Part shown: piece after piece, positions 34,179-47,387 of the stretch
Numbering within the stretch: the stretch's first letter is position 1
How the letters are laid out: every line of letters begins with the position of its first letter
Assembly: GCF_008831285.2 (NCBI RefSeq)
Contig: NC_045148.1
Coordinates: 23,647,004 to 23,711,003 of the forward strand
Direction of reading: 5' to 3'
DNA: 64,000 nucleotides
Origin: Nymphaea colorata
Lineage: Eukaryota; Streptophyta; Magnoliopsida; Nymphaeales; Nymphaeaceae
The notes under the pieces: model-generated
What the model saw: only the letters and a program-made list of their open reading frames with translations
What the model was told of the DNA's origin: nothing
Databases searched by the model: none
Program-made: the position numbers and the translations under genes

Positions 34179-37100
34179 CAAAAATAAACCAATCCTTTAT
34201 ATGTATAAATTGGGATCCTTATTGGATCCACTTGAATTTGGACCCGCATTTTTATTCAGTTATGAAATCTCATGACCAATCTAAATCTGTTTACTCCAAA
34301 TTTTTGCATCCAAAATCAGGTGATCAAGTGGCAGCTAAGCTTAGTCCAACCGGATCGAGTCCGGTCTCCAGAATGGAGAATTCCTAGTACCACCAGAAGC
34401 ATCTCACATCTCACAAAAATGCACACAGTTCTTCCATGATAAACTAAATGATATATAAAATTATTACCATCTAAAAGCACATTTATGCATGCCTATGTTT
34501 TCACGCCTGACGACTCTAGAATTAAAAAAAAGAAATGAAAGGAAAATAAAAATGTACCTCCCTGGCTGGACGACACCACCTCCCTGGCTGGACGGCTTCC
34601 TCCCTGGCCTGATGGCGAGTGGTCGATTTAAAGTATCAAAAAATTTTATTTCCGCTAGCATGTTGGGCATTCCTGCTACCGTGATATCGATTGATTCTAG
34701 AATGAAAATCTCATACTTTTGGGAAGATTTTATGAAGTTTTTGTGCTAGAAGCGTTCTAGGATCGACACCTAAAAGGATTTTCATTAAAACGTATCAACA
34801 TTTGAATCAATCTTTAACTGAAAACCTCTGATTTCTATTGTCTTGTGATTTCTCCTTTTCCAGCAGAAAATCTTGATTTTCAACGCACAATTCGGTTTTC
34901 CGGAGATTGAAAATTAGTGATTTTGCTTGAAAACGGTTTAGGTTGAGTTAGAGCATTGTTGCATCAAGAAACGAGTAGAAGTGCTTCACATTTGATCGGT
35001 TTTGGAGAAAATCCAGCGGCTGGTCGGTTACTCTGCTTTTCCTGCAGCAAATCTTTGATTTTCAGTACTAAAATTGGCTTCTCCAGGCCGATTAAATTGA
35101 GTTTTTTTGGCTCCAAAAGGGCTGAGAAGTGAGTTTTGATAGGTTTTCGAAGCAAGAATAATCAAAATAACCTAGAACAGGCAGGATTATGAACCAAACC
35201 ACAAGGCTGCTTTCACCAGCCACTTTCTTTGAAAAACCGGTGAAAAGATTGAAAACTCCTGCATCAAATTGGCACTATTTTTGTTTATACTTTGCTGTTT
35301 TAGTTACTTTTATATATTAACCGTATTCTCCTTTTCAGATATTCATACACTCGGATTTGAATGCGAATGAGAGAAGGTCATATCCGAATTTGTATCTGAA
35401 ATCAGAATTCAAAATCTGATTCCAATCTGAATGTGACTTTTATATTCATATATGAATCTGAATCTGAATCCGGATTTGGAACTCAAATCCAGCTGATATT
35501 CAACATTTGCACTAATAAGTTTTTGGATTTAAGATCCACATTTTTCACTCACGTGGAATCCACTGTTTGTTTGAACAGTGGGTCATATAGAAAAAAGATT
35601 TGAGATCCGAGGGGATCTCAGATCCACGGGCAAATAAATGCCTCCTATGGGATGCCAATTCGAGTCGGATATTGGGTAGTCTCCAAATCCTTTGTCACAT
35701 ATGATACTGGAATCAAAACTAATTAGTGATTTGGATTCAAATCTGTCATTGATTCTGAGTTCAAATTCAAAGCAAACCTGAATCCAAAAACTTATGGAAC
35801 TCCTCTAAATGCTCATCTAACTTTTAGTGGTGCACTAAAAGCACAAGGTTAAATTTCTTTGTTTAACAGCAATTTATGTAATACAAGCAGTTACTTTATT
35901 TAAACTTGAGCAAGTTATTGTTAGCCTTTCAATTTATGTTGCAACGTAGAAAAAAAAAACTGGAATTTAGCCTACATAATAGGGCTACGGAATTTTTTAC
36001 TCGAAATAGACTTCAATGTTGCTAAATTCTAGTTAGGCCATGAGTCATTACATAAATGACATTGTAGGTGGAAACTGTCTCAAATGAGTGTCACTGGATA
36101 ACTTGTCTTAAATAAATTGTCCAGTGGAAAACTGAGGCATGGTTTTCAAACAGTGCTAAGACAAAAACGACAATGAGCAAAGCATGTCCAGGTTCTACTG
36201 AAGAGATAAATCATGGTCAGAACTTGAGTCAAAATTTATCATGAGATGTTTTGTCCACCCCTACAATGTATATTCATTCTTGGCAGCTGAGCTCAAAGGT
36301 CAAGGAATTGGAACGCCGTCTTCGGTTAGAACAGGAAAACATAATAAAATAAAAAGAAATTTCAAGAAGACTGGAGAATAACTAGTGACATGAACAACCA
36401 TTTTCACATTGTCATAAAACACAATGTAAGCTTTGCACCACTACTAAAAAAAAATGTGTTTGCCAATAGCTCTAAGTTGTTACTAACTTAAGCTTGTTTT
36501 TACTTTATAAAAATGACTAATAGACCCTTAATAAGGACATATTATACATACATTAGTCTGTATTAGCTCAAGTCTCGTTTTAAGGGGGTTATGACCAGCC
36601 ATCCATTGGCCAAAATGTAGATGGATATTGTGCTAACCCATACAAGCTTTTGGTACATTGAATTAAAGATCTGCTGCGAAACATGACATTCACACTTGAT
36701 TTTGATGTTGCCAAAACCGCAGTATTAGATTTTTTTATGTATTTATTAATTTTTAAATAGAACTCTGAAAATTGTAAGTTGGGGGTGCTTCTAGGAAAAG
36801 AGGAAGCATGAATGGAGGAATTCAAATTTTTAATATAAAAAGCTTGTTTGATTTAAAATGAAAAATTCATTCTCATTAAATTTTGCCATCACTCAAATAC
36901 TTTGTATTCACTCCATAATCACTTATCTTTCTTTTTCATCGTTTTACTGTTTTTTTTCTTTATTTTCTTCTTTGGGGTAACAGAGTGTGAGTTTGTTATT
37001 GAAAAAAATAATTATAAAGGAAAATCATCCAACCTATGTTCTTGTTCTCTTGTATTCAATTTGAGGAAGTAAATACAAAAGTTTGAAAGTATCTTTTACA

Positions 37101-37565
37101 ACCATTTCATCTTCTTTCTTATTGAATCAAACCAATCTTGTAATTGTGAAGAAGAGCACGTTTGGTGGGTATACAAAACATTTTAAAATGCATTTGGTCA
37201 CTCCAAGTGAAAGTCTGGGTTGGGGTGGCACTTCTTCGGATTGGGTATCAAAAATATTTCAAAATGCATTTAAAGGTTAGCCTCGAAGTAGTACTGCTCA
37301 ACTTAGTACCCCACTATGATTCTTATTATTATCTACAAGGCGGTAAAGTTCATATTTGTTGACATAAAGCAGTGCCTTTATTTTGGATGACTTCTTCCTC
37401 TTTTCTTGCAAGTTCTTATATGTAAAAGATCAACTTAAACCTATATGAACAATTTATGATATATGTACAATTTGTTCATTCTATGTATGAATAGAGTAAA
37501 CAGACCTTAGCCTTATGGTTCATACAATATGTTCATTTATTTATATTGGCTAATTTGTTGAAAAT
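34179..37565. other. Non-coding stretch (second copy of 15668-19062)
   Basis: It contains the CCTCCCTGGCTGGACG tandem repeat (34557-34620) and the GAATCTGAATCC-rich stretch with its two hairpins (about 35345-35795). No gene recognised. Confidence 0.5.
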
Positions 37566-37735
37566 TTTGGTTCCAGGTTGCAACAATTGCATGGTTTGGT
37601 TTGAAGCTGATTCTGTTTGCGGTAGTCATTCTGCTCCAATTCCTTTGGTGCTTGTTCTTCCATATATACATATGCCGCTTCTTCCAATGCATTCGGCAAT
37701 ACAAGAATGCAAAGGAAAAAAAAACTTGTCTTTTT
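37566..37735 (+). other. Hydrophobic open frame (second copy of 19063)
   Basis: The same uncertain segment. Two fewer A residues in the run near 37718 shift the downstream frame. Confidence 0.22.
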
Positions 37736-39443
37736 AATGCTAAGAATTTTTATTCATTCTATATTTTTAGCCACGAAGATATGCTGCCTACATGAGAAAT
37801 CATATACAGCAAAGGAACAGTTAAATACTGGCTAACTCGAACTTGCATGTCAAACTCGAGCCATGCTGCAACAGGGAAAAGAAAATTAGAACAGAGGTAA
37901 TTGCAAAGCGAGAGACTGCCCCAACTTACATGGATATTCAGATGGAGAGATTAATGGTGCCCTTGTTGCAGATACAGACAAAATGGGATTTTTTTATCTT
38001 CCACAATCAGGGGCAGAGCTGGACTTTTCTTCCTTTCATAAAACAATTAAATATATGGTTAACATATTTTGAATTGACTATGAGTTAAATCTCGTGGGGC
38101 TACTCCATATAAGTGGGCCCAAGTTTGAACATTAATTAGGATTCTGATTGTGTGGAGCAATGAAATTCATGTTTTTCATGAAATTTACAGTAAAAAACTT
38201 GAACATTTCGAGGTTTGTGTCTCGAAATTCTGACTTTTCGATCCGTTTTCTTTAAATTAAAGTTCCCACTGACATGACTGAATGTGAATCAAAAGCTTGG
38301 ATCGAAAGTCGATGAGGTCAAAATTATTGTACAGGCAAAAATTCATGTGTCCTGAAATCAAACACAGGTGGTGTTGGATAGTGGCTATCTCGATATCTCG
38401 TAACAGCCTGCAGTTACGATGTTTTCTCAGAACCTTATCACTAGATAAAGTTTCATCTTTATCTAGACTTTTTCCTAAAAACTCTCTCACTCTAACAGCC
38501 CACTATTTATGCCCAGCAAGTCTTTGTGTTAGGGTTTAATCTCTCATTGATTACCCGAGGAGCCCCTTAAAATGAAACCCCTAAATCTGACAGTATCAAC
38601 TTGCTCTTCTATTTCATATACTTCCTCCATCTCTGCCTCTTCCATCTCTGCCATCTAGCAACTTGAAGAATCACCCTGGAGTATCCGGTGGTGAATCTGC
38701 TGAGAAGAACAAACGCCGTTCCGCTGCCTTCACTCCAAAAGGTGGAAGCCACTGCTCTCTAAAGTTTAGACTTAAAACTGGGTCTCTGCAGGGGGCCATA
38801 GTGATTCCCTCTCTCTCTAGGTGGGCTTATGTTATCGATTGTTTATGTTTTGATCACTAAGAATAAGCCAAAACAAACAGTAGGAATGGGAATTCATTTA
38901 AAGATGCTGCTGCTCAGAAATTATATGTTTGTCCCACCACCATCTTACTGTTTTCTTAGGAAATCTCAAATACCCAGAAAAGATGGTAGAATGGGAATCC
39001 GAAATTTGCAGTGTAAATCCAACGCAACCTTCCAATCTTGGCTCCCATGAGAGTCTGACTAAGTTAGGAATCTAAGCAAGTTCAGTTACCCTCTTCTTGA
39101 AAATTTTTGCTCTTTTCTCCTCAGTGTTTAAGAAACCTTTTATGATCCTCGACCTTCCAAATTCTCACAGAGTGCATGGAAGCCATGGTTCAAGTCCAAT
39201 CTATAGGCTTTTACCCTTCACAGCCACCATAAGCGACGAAACTACAAGGCTTCCAAGAATGAGTCATACTCCTCACAAGTTCCTAGGTACAATCTGCAAA
39301 ATTGCCCTCTTCTTGTTAGCAAAATCACAGGGATTGCCTCCATTACCTCATATTTCTGTTGGGAAAGTTTATCTACAGCTGCCTTTCTCATAGTTGCCTT
39401 ATTTCATTGTTCCCTTACCGATCAAGATCATGTTGCTTTGTTT
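37736..39443. other. Unrecognised region (second copy of 19330-20945)
   Basis: It holds the 10-bp-stem hairpin at 38441-38466 and the unrecognised open frames at 38663-39393. No supportable gene. Confidence 0.4.
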
Positions 39444-39509
39444 ATCACGCAGGATTCCTGCGTGATTATCTTACCTGAAACGGTTTGGCTTGTACTTACT
39501 CTATATATT
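39444..39509 (+). promoter_or_regulatory. Palindrome and TATA box (second copy)
   Basis: Perfect palindrome 39444-39466 and TATA box at about 39501-39509, as at 20948-21013. Confidence 0.5.
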
Positions 39510-39541
39510 GAGAGTCCATCTTCTCTCAAGAGCATCACTGA

Positions 39542-40228
39542 ATGAATAATAAAGAGAGAGCTCCATTTTCGGTGGATGCAGGCATTAAAATGTCGAACCA
39601 GGTACATGCTTGAGTTTTTTTTTTTTATGTTTTAACACTTCTTCATAGGAGGCTGGTAGAGTGTGCACACATTTGCTTAGTTACATCTGCACTAGCATAT
39701 GTGATATGAGGTTCTAATAGTTCATTCTCACACCTATGCAGCTGCAGTTTGCACACGGGAAGCAGGAGCTACGGTCGGCGCCTCAGAGGAACAAGCTTGA
39801 GGTATGGCTTAAGAAAACACTGTTGTTACTAGGCCTACTGAGTCAAAATGATCCAGTCGAAAACCAACGATCTCAACCTACATTAAAGATGGATGAAACA
39901 TCTGCTGTGAATTTTAAACATGCATTACAAGACTAGAGTCGTATATTTCTGCCTATGATGAAGCATGATAACCATTCACACTTGGCGACAAATTATGAAA
40001 CCAGTGACGTTTTTAAGGAATTGATTCGTGTCTTGTGCATTTGGACAGGTCAACAGGCCTAAAGTGAGTGCTCAAGGATTAAGTACACCTCGGGAAGTGG
40101 TGCCAAGCGAAGAGGAAAAGAAGATAATGCCTCAAATGGAGGAATTTGAAGCGATGGTGGATGCGGCTATCAATACCAATGCAGATGTGCCCACAACAAG
40201 CGAAGGGTACCCATCTTTGTGGCTCTAA
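39542..40228 (+). CDS. Small three-exon gene, second copy
   Basis: Exons 39542-39601, 39742-39801 and 40049-40228, same splice sites as at 21046. One G fewer (GATGTGCCCAC against GATGTGGCCCAC, about 40188) changes the end to VPTTSEGYPSLWL and stops earlier, giving 99 residues. Which C-terminus is correct cannot be told from the sequence. Confidence 0.5.
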
Positions 40229-40928
40229 CAGATCCCTGAACTCGCACTCTTAACATTCTTCATCGCCTTACCATTCCTTCTGCGTCTATGTGTTCACTTG
40301 CTTGTTATAAAGAATTTTCCATTGTGAGATGTTGTGACACGTTTGGAGGATGACTACTTAAGATAGATGTTAAAACTTCCACCTTTTATCTGGATATCAT
40401 GCCTTTCCATGTAATGTAAGCGAAAGAATTGGAACTGCCTTGTCATTCACTTGGTAAGTTTAAATGTCATTTTCCATCTTGATCACTTGTCCAAAAACAG
40501 CCATGGAAAAAAATTAATCTCTGATTAAGAAATAGATGTGTTCAGATGTAAGAAATGACATCCGACTAGATTCAGATTCAGATTCTGATATATATAAGTA
40601 TTGGATCAGATACGGATTCAGTTCAGATTTAGTTTTAAGTAATTACTCATACCTAAAAGGCCACCACCCAAATATGGAACCATTTCTCAATCTCCACAAG
40701 CTCCAGCATGCTGGTACGTTACGCAATTTTGGGTACTGCCGGGCCGCCGGCAAAAGTTGAAGTTATTCGGCGACCTGCTCATTAAGAACATCATGAACAG
40801 TCATCGCCGATACTCTTGGATGAGTTGGGAGGACTCAAGAGAACGACTGACCTTTTTTTTCTTGAAAATCGATGCACCTAAATACAAAAAATAAAAATGT
40901 AAAATATTAGAAAAGTGGGGAAATCTGC

Positions 40929-41491
40929 AAGGGTGGATGCCAATGGATTCGATTTAAATAAAATATATTCTTGGCCGAATTTATATCCAAATTTGAATCT
41001 GAATCCACAATCTGAATCTGATTTTTTTCCTCATCCAAAATCAGATTTCATAATTTGAATCTGATCTAAATCCATTTTTTTCGTCCTAATCTGAATCTGA
41101 AATCAGATGTCACAATCAGGATCCAACCCAAATCCTATTTTTATATTCATATATGAATTTGAATCTGAATCCATATTTTGAATTGAATCTGGCTGATTTA
41201 CAAACTGTACGAGCATTGAATATAGAATTTTTATTTAAACCTAAGTCCCCTCTGGATCTGATTGGACATTTTTGTATATTTGAATCTGAACTGAATTCGA
41301 TTAAATATAACTAAATCTGATTCCATTCGAATATTTATGCATATATGAATCTAAATCTAATCGGATGTCATTTCTTAATTTCTAATCCTATCTCATGTTT
41401 TAGTTGTTTAGTAAATTTATTTTCTTCATCCAAATGTTTTAGGAGCAGTAGGCTTGGACATTCAATTCAAGTCAGACATGTTGACATCCTT
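40929..41491. mobile_element. MITE rich in GAATCTGAATCC motifs (second copy)
   Basis: Same element as 22434-22994. Confidence 0.5.
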
Positions 41492-41571
41492 AGGTTGAAG
41501 CTTCCCCACTCCAACTGACATGTTTCACCATTATAAACAGGGGACAAGTCCATTTGTGTGTTTCATGTGGA

Positions 41572-41922
41572 TAGAGCTGTAAAACGAGTCGAGCCAGCTC
41601 AAGCTCGACTCGAATTTACTCTGTTAAGCTCAAGCTTAACTCAAAACTCACGATTATAAAGAAGTCAAGTTTAAGTTTCATAAAATTGATTTGATTGAAC
41701 TTGAGTAATCCATTTATCTAGGCATTCTTTTGAAAATTTTCAAACTTAAAACCAAAAAAAGAAAGCAGGTCAAATGGGGAGTTGGTAAATGAGCTTAAAA
41801 GAGTCATGCTGGAGCTGTGGCATGGTCTATCGAATCGAGTTCAAGCTGACCTTGTAAAGTTAACTCGAGCTCAAGCCAAGCTGAACAAAGCTCAATTTTG
41901 ACTCGGCCCATATATAGCCCTA
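41572..41922. mobile_element. hAT-like element with 8-bp target duplication
   Basis: The ends TAGAGCTGTA and (inverse of right end) TAGGGCTATA are inverted repeats. The flanking octamers are CATGTGGA (41564-41571) and CAAGTGGA (41923-41930), an 8-bp target duplication with one mismatch, as expected for hAT insertion. At 351 bp it has no coding capacity, so it is non-autonomous. Confidence 0.7.
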
Positions 41923-44170
41923 CAAGTGGATCAAGTGTGTGCTGAAGTGGTGTGAGGTACCTGTGTAGTGAGAGTGCTCATGGCATGAGCAAGTGTCAAT
42001 AATTCACTTCTTAGTTTTAATTTTGACAGCACTCGAGCTGAATGTTTAAACTCTTGGGTGGCTTCTTCCCACGAAACGGTATAATGAGATCATTCTCCTA
42101 AAAGATGTTCCCTTCATCCAACTGACCTCAGAATGGTGACAATTTGTCCCTGTGGAATTTGTCTTGCATAAGTCGTTCTTCCTCATGCTAGGTCAATAGA
42201 TCGAATAGGCGGCCCCCAGGACTCAAGTCAAAGGTTCGGGTGCCAAATTACCCAAGTTAGAACGAAGAAAAAATGCCCTCAAGGATTAGGAAAAAAAAAA
42301 CCTTCAGATGGTTATCATGAGTTCAGTGTACCCTCCCAGATTTTGAGAAATGTAAATTAATTTACCCTTTGGAAGTCTAGAAAAAGGTTGAAGTTTCCTC
42401 TTTAAATAAATGTAAATTTAAACTTAGAGTGTTCTTTAAAGGTTGAAGTTTAAAGACAAAAATTTCTGACTCCACCACTGCTCTGATTCAGCACCTTGAT
42501 ATGGAGTGCAACTTGTGTTTTTTCTAGCTTCGATGTCCTTTCAACTACAGGTCCTGCTAAATGAAGGAAATTAGTGAGTCCTGCTGTCTTAATTGCATGG
42601 GTTGGTATTCCATCTTTTTGTGTAAATAGAATTAGATACTTGTGCAGTGATTTCGGGTGAGTGGGAGGCTAAATCCCAATCCCCATTCCTTTTTTTGCTC
42701 TCAAGAAATGGATGTGCTGGAGGGTAGGCATTCAACCTGTTATTAAAAGAAGAAAAGGGGTAATGCTCCATTATTTTTCACCTTGATACATCCCTTTTGC
42801 AGTACAAAAGGTTGATGTTATGGGAGGAGTTCACCATAGTCTTCATAAGGATGTGATCAAGCTTTTTTGTAAATCGATTCCCTTTAAGGCTGACTGGGAA
42901 TGTGATCAACCCCCTGAGGCTCTGTTTCAGGGTGCTGTTTTTCCACGTTTAATTTTTAAGCATTTAATCCAGAAGAAACATACAAAAATGAAAAAGTAAA
43001 ACTTTACCCTGATGCACAGGATTTCTCTTGTGCATCAAACGGGACCTAAAAGAAGCCAATTCTCTCACTATTTTTTACCTTGCATATCCATACATCCCTT
43101 TTCAGTACAAGGGGTTGATGCTATCAGATGAGTTCACCATAGCCTTGATAAGGATATGATCAACCACCTGAGGCTCTGTTTCGGGGTCCGCTTGGATTAT
43201 GATTGCATTTCTCATTCTTTTGTATACTCTCTTCTGCTTCTTCCTACATCATTCATACTGTTCCCATCATCGCAAATGGAAAGACTCAACCTGTACCAGG
43301 GCTTCCTGTGTTGTGGGATTCTCTCTTACAGAATATGTTTGGATTATTCTTTTTCTCCTCTGATGAACTTGTGTTCTTGGTCATTGCCCTTATCGTCTCA
43401 AACTTGGGATCAAAATTAAGAACTTTTGCATTGGAACATTTCAATCAGTCTTTGAGATTTGAAAACTGTGGTCAATAAATTGGTTGTGACAATACTTTCC
43501 AAAAAAAAGGGAAAAGAAATTTTGACAATTTCTGCAAATCAATGGAAAAGTCAACTTTTGATCTTTTTCCTACATGCTTAAGTTTTCCAAACGTCACATT
43601 ATTAGCAATTGTTAAAAATTTTGGTTTTTTGAAAGTTTAGTAAGTAAAAAGTTTAATAATTATATTTTTCTGTTATAACTATGACCGAAATTCCAAATTG
43701 ATGAGATTCCTTGAAACTTTTGGCACCTATCAATTCAGAGTTTTAGATTTAGTATCTTAGCTCTTCTTATTACTTCTGAAAGTCCCTATATTACATGCAA
43801 CAGTGAAATCTTTTTTCCATATTGAAATAAAATGTGATAGATTGGAGCTTCCAATCGTCAAATTTAAAGGTCATGTACATTTCACATCGTCCAGACTTTG
43901 CATATGACATCTAACAATAATAGATGGCATGAATAAACATGACTTTCTTAAGGACTTCTGTAAAATTTTCGTACCTTTCTTCGACAGTTTAAATTTACAT
44001 GCTTTGACCAAGGTTGATCAGTTGATTACTAAGCTAAATAAGAAGTGAAACTGGATTTACTAAAAGAACTAGCATTTATACTGTTAACCGTCTCTACCAG
44101 GAATTCGTGAAAATTTATAATCTGCTATTTTTTTAATACAAAATCTGCCCTATATATATATATATAACAA

Positions 44171-44556
44171 CACAGAGTTTTAAACGGCAAGGTTACTCTT
44201 GAGTATAATATGGCGAGCGTGAAAAAAATGGAAAAAATACGGTAAATTTTTAAAAATTTAAAAAAACTAAAAATGAGTGAAAAATAAAATAAGAGAGAAA
44301 GTAGTAACACAAACATGAAAAGATGAGTAGATTTGCAACAAATAAAAAATTGAAAATGAAAAAAAAACTGTGGCATTAAAAAATTTGAAAAAAGTGAAAA
44401 TACGCAAAAAAAACGTTACAAATGGGTTAAACGTATTTTTTTCATTTTTAACGTTCTTTCCAAAAACAAAATGCTGTTTTTTGAAATTTTAAACGGCCAT
44501 TTAATTTATCGCATTTTTTTTAGTTTTTTTTTTTAAATGTGTTTTCTACGGCTATG
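44171..44556 (+). mobile_element. A-rich dispersed repeat inserted in R2
   Basis: R1 lacks this block: it reads straight from CTTATATATAG into ACACACAGACACAC. In R2 the insertion starts CAGAGTTTTAAACGGCAAGG and ends near CTACGGCTATGATATA, inside a TA/CA microsatellite (44141-44170 and 44557-44592). The body is almost only A, then T. It has no coding capacity. Clear evidence that the family is mobile. Confidence 0.65.
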
Positions 44557-44592
<36 letters not shown>

Positions 44593-44753
44593 CACATACG
44601 TATATGATAGAGTTTTTAATTTTGATTATCTACCAAAGTTTCTTATTGGCTATCTCTATTGTATGATACTTGCAGGCCAATAGGGAATAATTTGAGGGTT
44701 TGTATCTTTTGTTATTTATTGTCTTTCAGGAGTCCTGTGATTGGAGTTGGGAG

Positions 44754-45170
44754 TAGGGATGTTATTGTATCAGATTCAAATGAGATAAATCTTGAACTAT
44801 ATCTGTTTTTTTGGATATTCACATAAACATATTCAAATGCTTATTCGAATACAAACCATGAATCTAAAATCAAATATCACAATCTGAATTCGAATTTTGA
44901 ATCAATTCTGGCTGATTTTCAAAATGTAAGAGCACTTGAATATAAGATTTTTATCTAAAATTAAATCCATTCTGGATCTGAATCTGAATCCAAATTCAAT
45001 TGGATATATATGTACATCCAAATCTGAATCTGAATCCAGTCAGAAGTCGTTTCTTAAATCCGAATCCAATCCAATTTCTTAATCGGATATTAAATTTTTT
45101 TCCATATCCGTTATTTCTTCACCTGGTTTGGTTCGATATCCAATTAAACTTAGATACATTGACAGCCCTA
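44754..45170. mobile_element. hAT-like MITE with both ends
   Basis: TAGGGATGTTATTG at the left and ATTGACAGCCCTA at the right, 417 bp, GAATCTGAATCC-type interior. Flanks GTTGGGAG and TTTGGGGG may be a decayed 8-bp target duplication. Confidence 0.6.
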
Positions 45171-46009
45171 ATTTGGGGGGAATTGGCTCTATATGACCCT
45201 TCGGCTATCATTGACCATGTCGATTCAATGACAAATTCTAAAGTTCTCTTTGTTGAACTTTCACAAGTTATTTTTCATTTTAATTCTCCATGCTTTCTAA
45301 CTTGGATTTGTATATGCCAACAATAACAGTATGTAACTGTTCCATATATCTGTCCCAAATATTAGGCAGATTTATGTAATATTATGTTACAACATTCCAT
45401 GAATTTGTCCTAAATATCGTGGCAGATACATATAACAATAATGTCCTGTTGTGATTACTAGACGACCCCTAGTTCCTTGTTCCTAGAACTTCTAGCATCA
45501 ATCTTTGATCATAGATTATTTCACTTATATAACACGTTTAAGATGCTTATTTTGATGTTGGTGGTTGTTGGCTTGCATCATCTACTTATATTCCACAGGC
45601 ATATATGATTGTGATAGTTTTACAGTGTTATGTGAAATAATTGCTTATTTGTGTGCTTTAACGTATTGATGCTGGATTTTAGTCATTCTAGTAACATAGG
45701 GATCCAAATTCTGAAATCTGTATGTGATGGTCTGATCAACTCAGTGATTAATTATCATATATATTCTGTATGACCAATCACCAGGTTTGATTACTCGCTT
45801 GAAGCAAGATACGAGCATCAGAAATATATGTGAAGCATACTAATTGTGCGATTGAATTCTTATACTTATGTACATGCCTGAATGTGGCAAACAATATTTA
45901 GGAAGCACTTTGATAAAATTGAAATCCATTTAATTGATTAAAACATCAATAAAATATGTTATGAAACATTGCAAAAAAAAGCTCATTAAGTTCATGTTCT
46001 TTTGTTGCT

Positions 46010-47362
46010 ATGGTTTTTTGGGTTTTGCCTAAATCATTAAGCTATGTTAATGTTTGAGACATGACACCAGTGACTATTAAAATTCCACAATATCTAACAA
46101 GATATTATATATCAAGCCAAAATTTTAGTAGTAAGTTAGACAGAACCACAGTTACTACACACAGGGATGGAGGCAGGGGTGCCGGCAGGGGCCTTGGCCC
46201 CTCACCATCAAATTTTAAAAGCTTCAAACAATGATATGTAAGTTTCATAAATTTTAGTTTAACTTATATAAAAAATTTGAAAAATCCTATTTTGGCCTCT
46301 GTTAAAATTTTGAAACTATAGTTGGGTTCTGACACACATTGTAACATATACAGCACTGATATGCTTGTGCAAGTAATGTTGATCTTATTTTTCTTGTGAA
46401 TTTAAATATTTGAGTACTGGTTATGCTATAAGTTGCCTACGAAATGATTGTCAAATAATATGCTTTTTGGCTTCTTCAGTCTTACGTAGAAATTAATCTC
46501 TCTTTTTATCCACTTTAACTGCTAACGTGTTTCTGTGTGTTTTGGCTTGTTTCCTTTTGTGTGGTTTTGAAGGATTGGGTCAATTCTTGGGAAACATCTG
46601 TGTGAATACTAGCATTAATCTGCTGATCTTTCTGCATTGCATAGATTGATTTTGCTTAACAAATTCAGGGGACCTAATCCCCAGCAACATAAATTATGCT
46701 TTTCACTAACAAGGTAACAGAATAAAATGACAGAGAGGTTTTCTTCCACTTCTGTTTTGAGAAATTTGGTGGTGGTTCTGCCGTCGACTGCTGAATGTTT
46801 GTTTCTTGGTCCTGATCAAGCAGCAACTGGATGCTTTGCTTGCCTCAAATTAATCTCGAAGTTCTTTCATGAACTCAAAAGTTCCATCATAACCGAGAAA
46901 CCATTTCTAAACTGGGTATTATGCATAACCAACAACTTGGTTGAACTGTTAAATTTCCACGGAATTGATGTTTATCCATGCAAATGCCAACGAAATTCTG
47001 TTTGTATCTAAGTTTTTGAATTTTGGAGATACGTGAATGGTAGTCATGACTATAACCAGCTGCTTAGTATACATATATATATATGAAGATAAAGATAAAG
47101 ATAACAACTTTTTAAGAAAATATTTAAAACACATGACTTATTTTGTTTTGATATTATTTTCAAAAATTATCTTTTTCCGTTATATACAGCGGACTTATTT
47201 TTCATGTTTTATCACTTGGTTTATTATAAAAAAAAATGCATTTTTTATGATTATATTTACTACCTAATTTTGGTTGTCATCTCTCACAACCTATATGTAA
47301 GTGGTGGTTCTCGTCAGTCATGAAAATGTTTTCAACTACTACATTGAATAGTTGAATAGTCA
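46010..47362. repeat. Left arm of inverted duplication, upstream part
   Basis: 46010-46740 is the diverged reverse complement of about 63281-64000, and 47140-47362 that of 62262-62500. Between them (46740-47140) the arms differ. An open frame at 46727-47011 has no recognisable domain. A hAT-like remnant is at 46162-46331. Confidence 0.75.
46162..46331. mobile_element. hAT-like remnant shared by both inverted arms
   Basis: Starts CAGGGATGGAGGCAGGGG and lacks its right terminus. The counterpart (63625-63808, inverted) keeps the other terminus (CAGAGGTGGAGCCAG). The insertion therefore preceded the inverted duplication, and each arm lost a different end. Confidence 0.55.
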
Positions 47363-47387
47363 TCGATGAAACTGCCAACCTACACCA

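Larger units (their letters stand above)
24308..42722 (+). repeat. Duplicated 18.4-kb segment, second copy (starts at the gap)
   Basis: Near-identical to 5772-24207. Differences noticed are mostly missing single bases, densest at 27.2-28.3 kb. There is one clear substitution (6607 A against C at 25143) and one 6-bp difference in a CT-rich tract (about 20310 against 38810). All features within it repeat those of the first copy. Confidence 0.95.
42495..45743 (+). repeat. Segmental repeat R2 (partner R1 at 5203-8088)
   Basis: Collinear with R1. Differences: an internal direct duplication (about 42770-42935 and 43068-43195), an inserted A-rich element (44171-44556) and absence of the R1-specific insert. 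R1/R2 divergence is far greater than that of the 18.4-kb pair, so this duplication is older. No gene recognised; open frames at 43156-43478 are not protein-conserved with R1. Confidence 0.85.

Noticed and set aside
44125-44376. Phenylalanine-rich 83-codon minus-strand frame
   Set aside because: It is the translation of the A-rich repeat read backwards.
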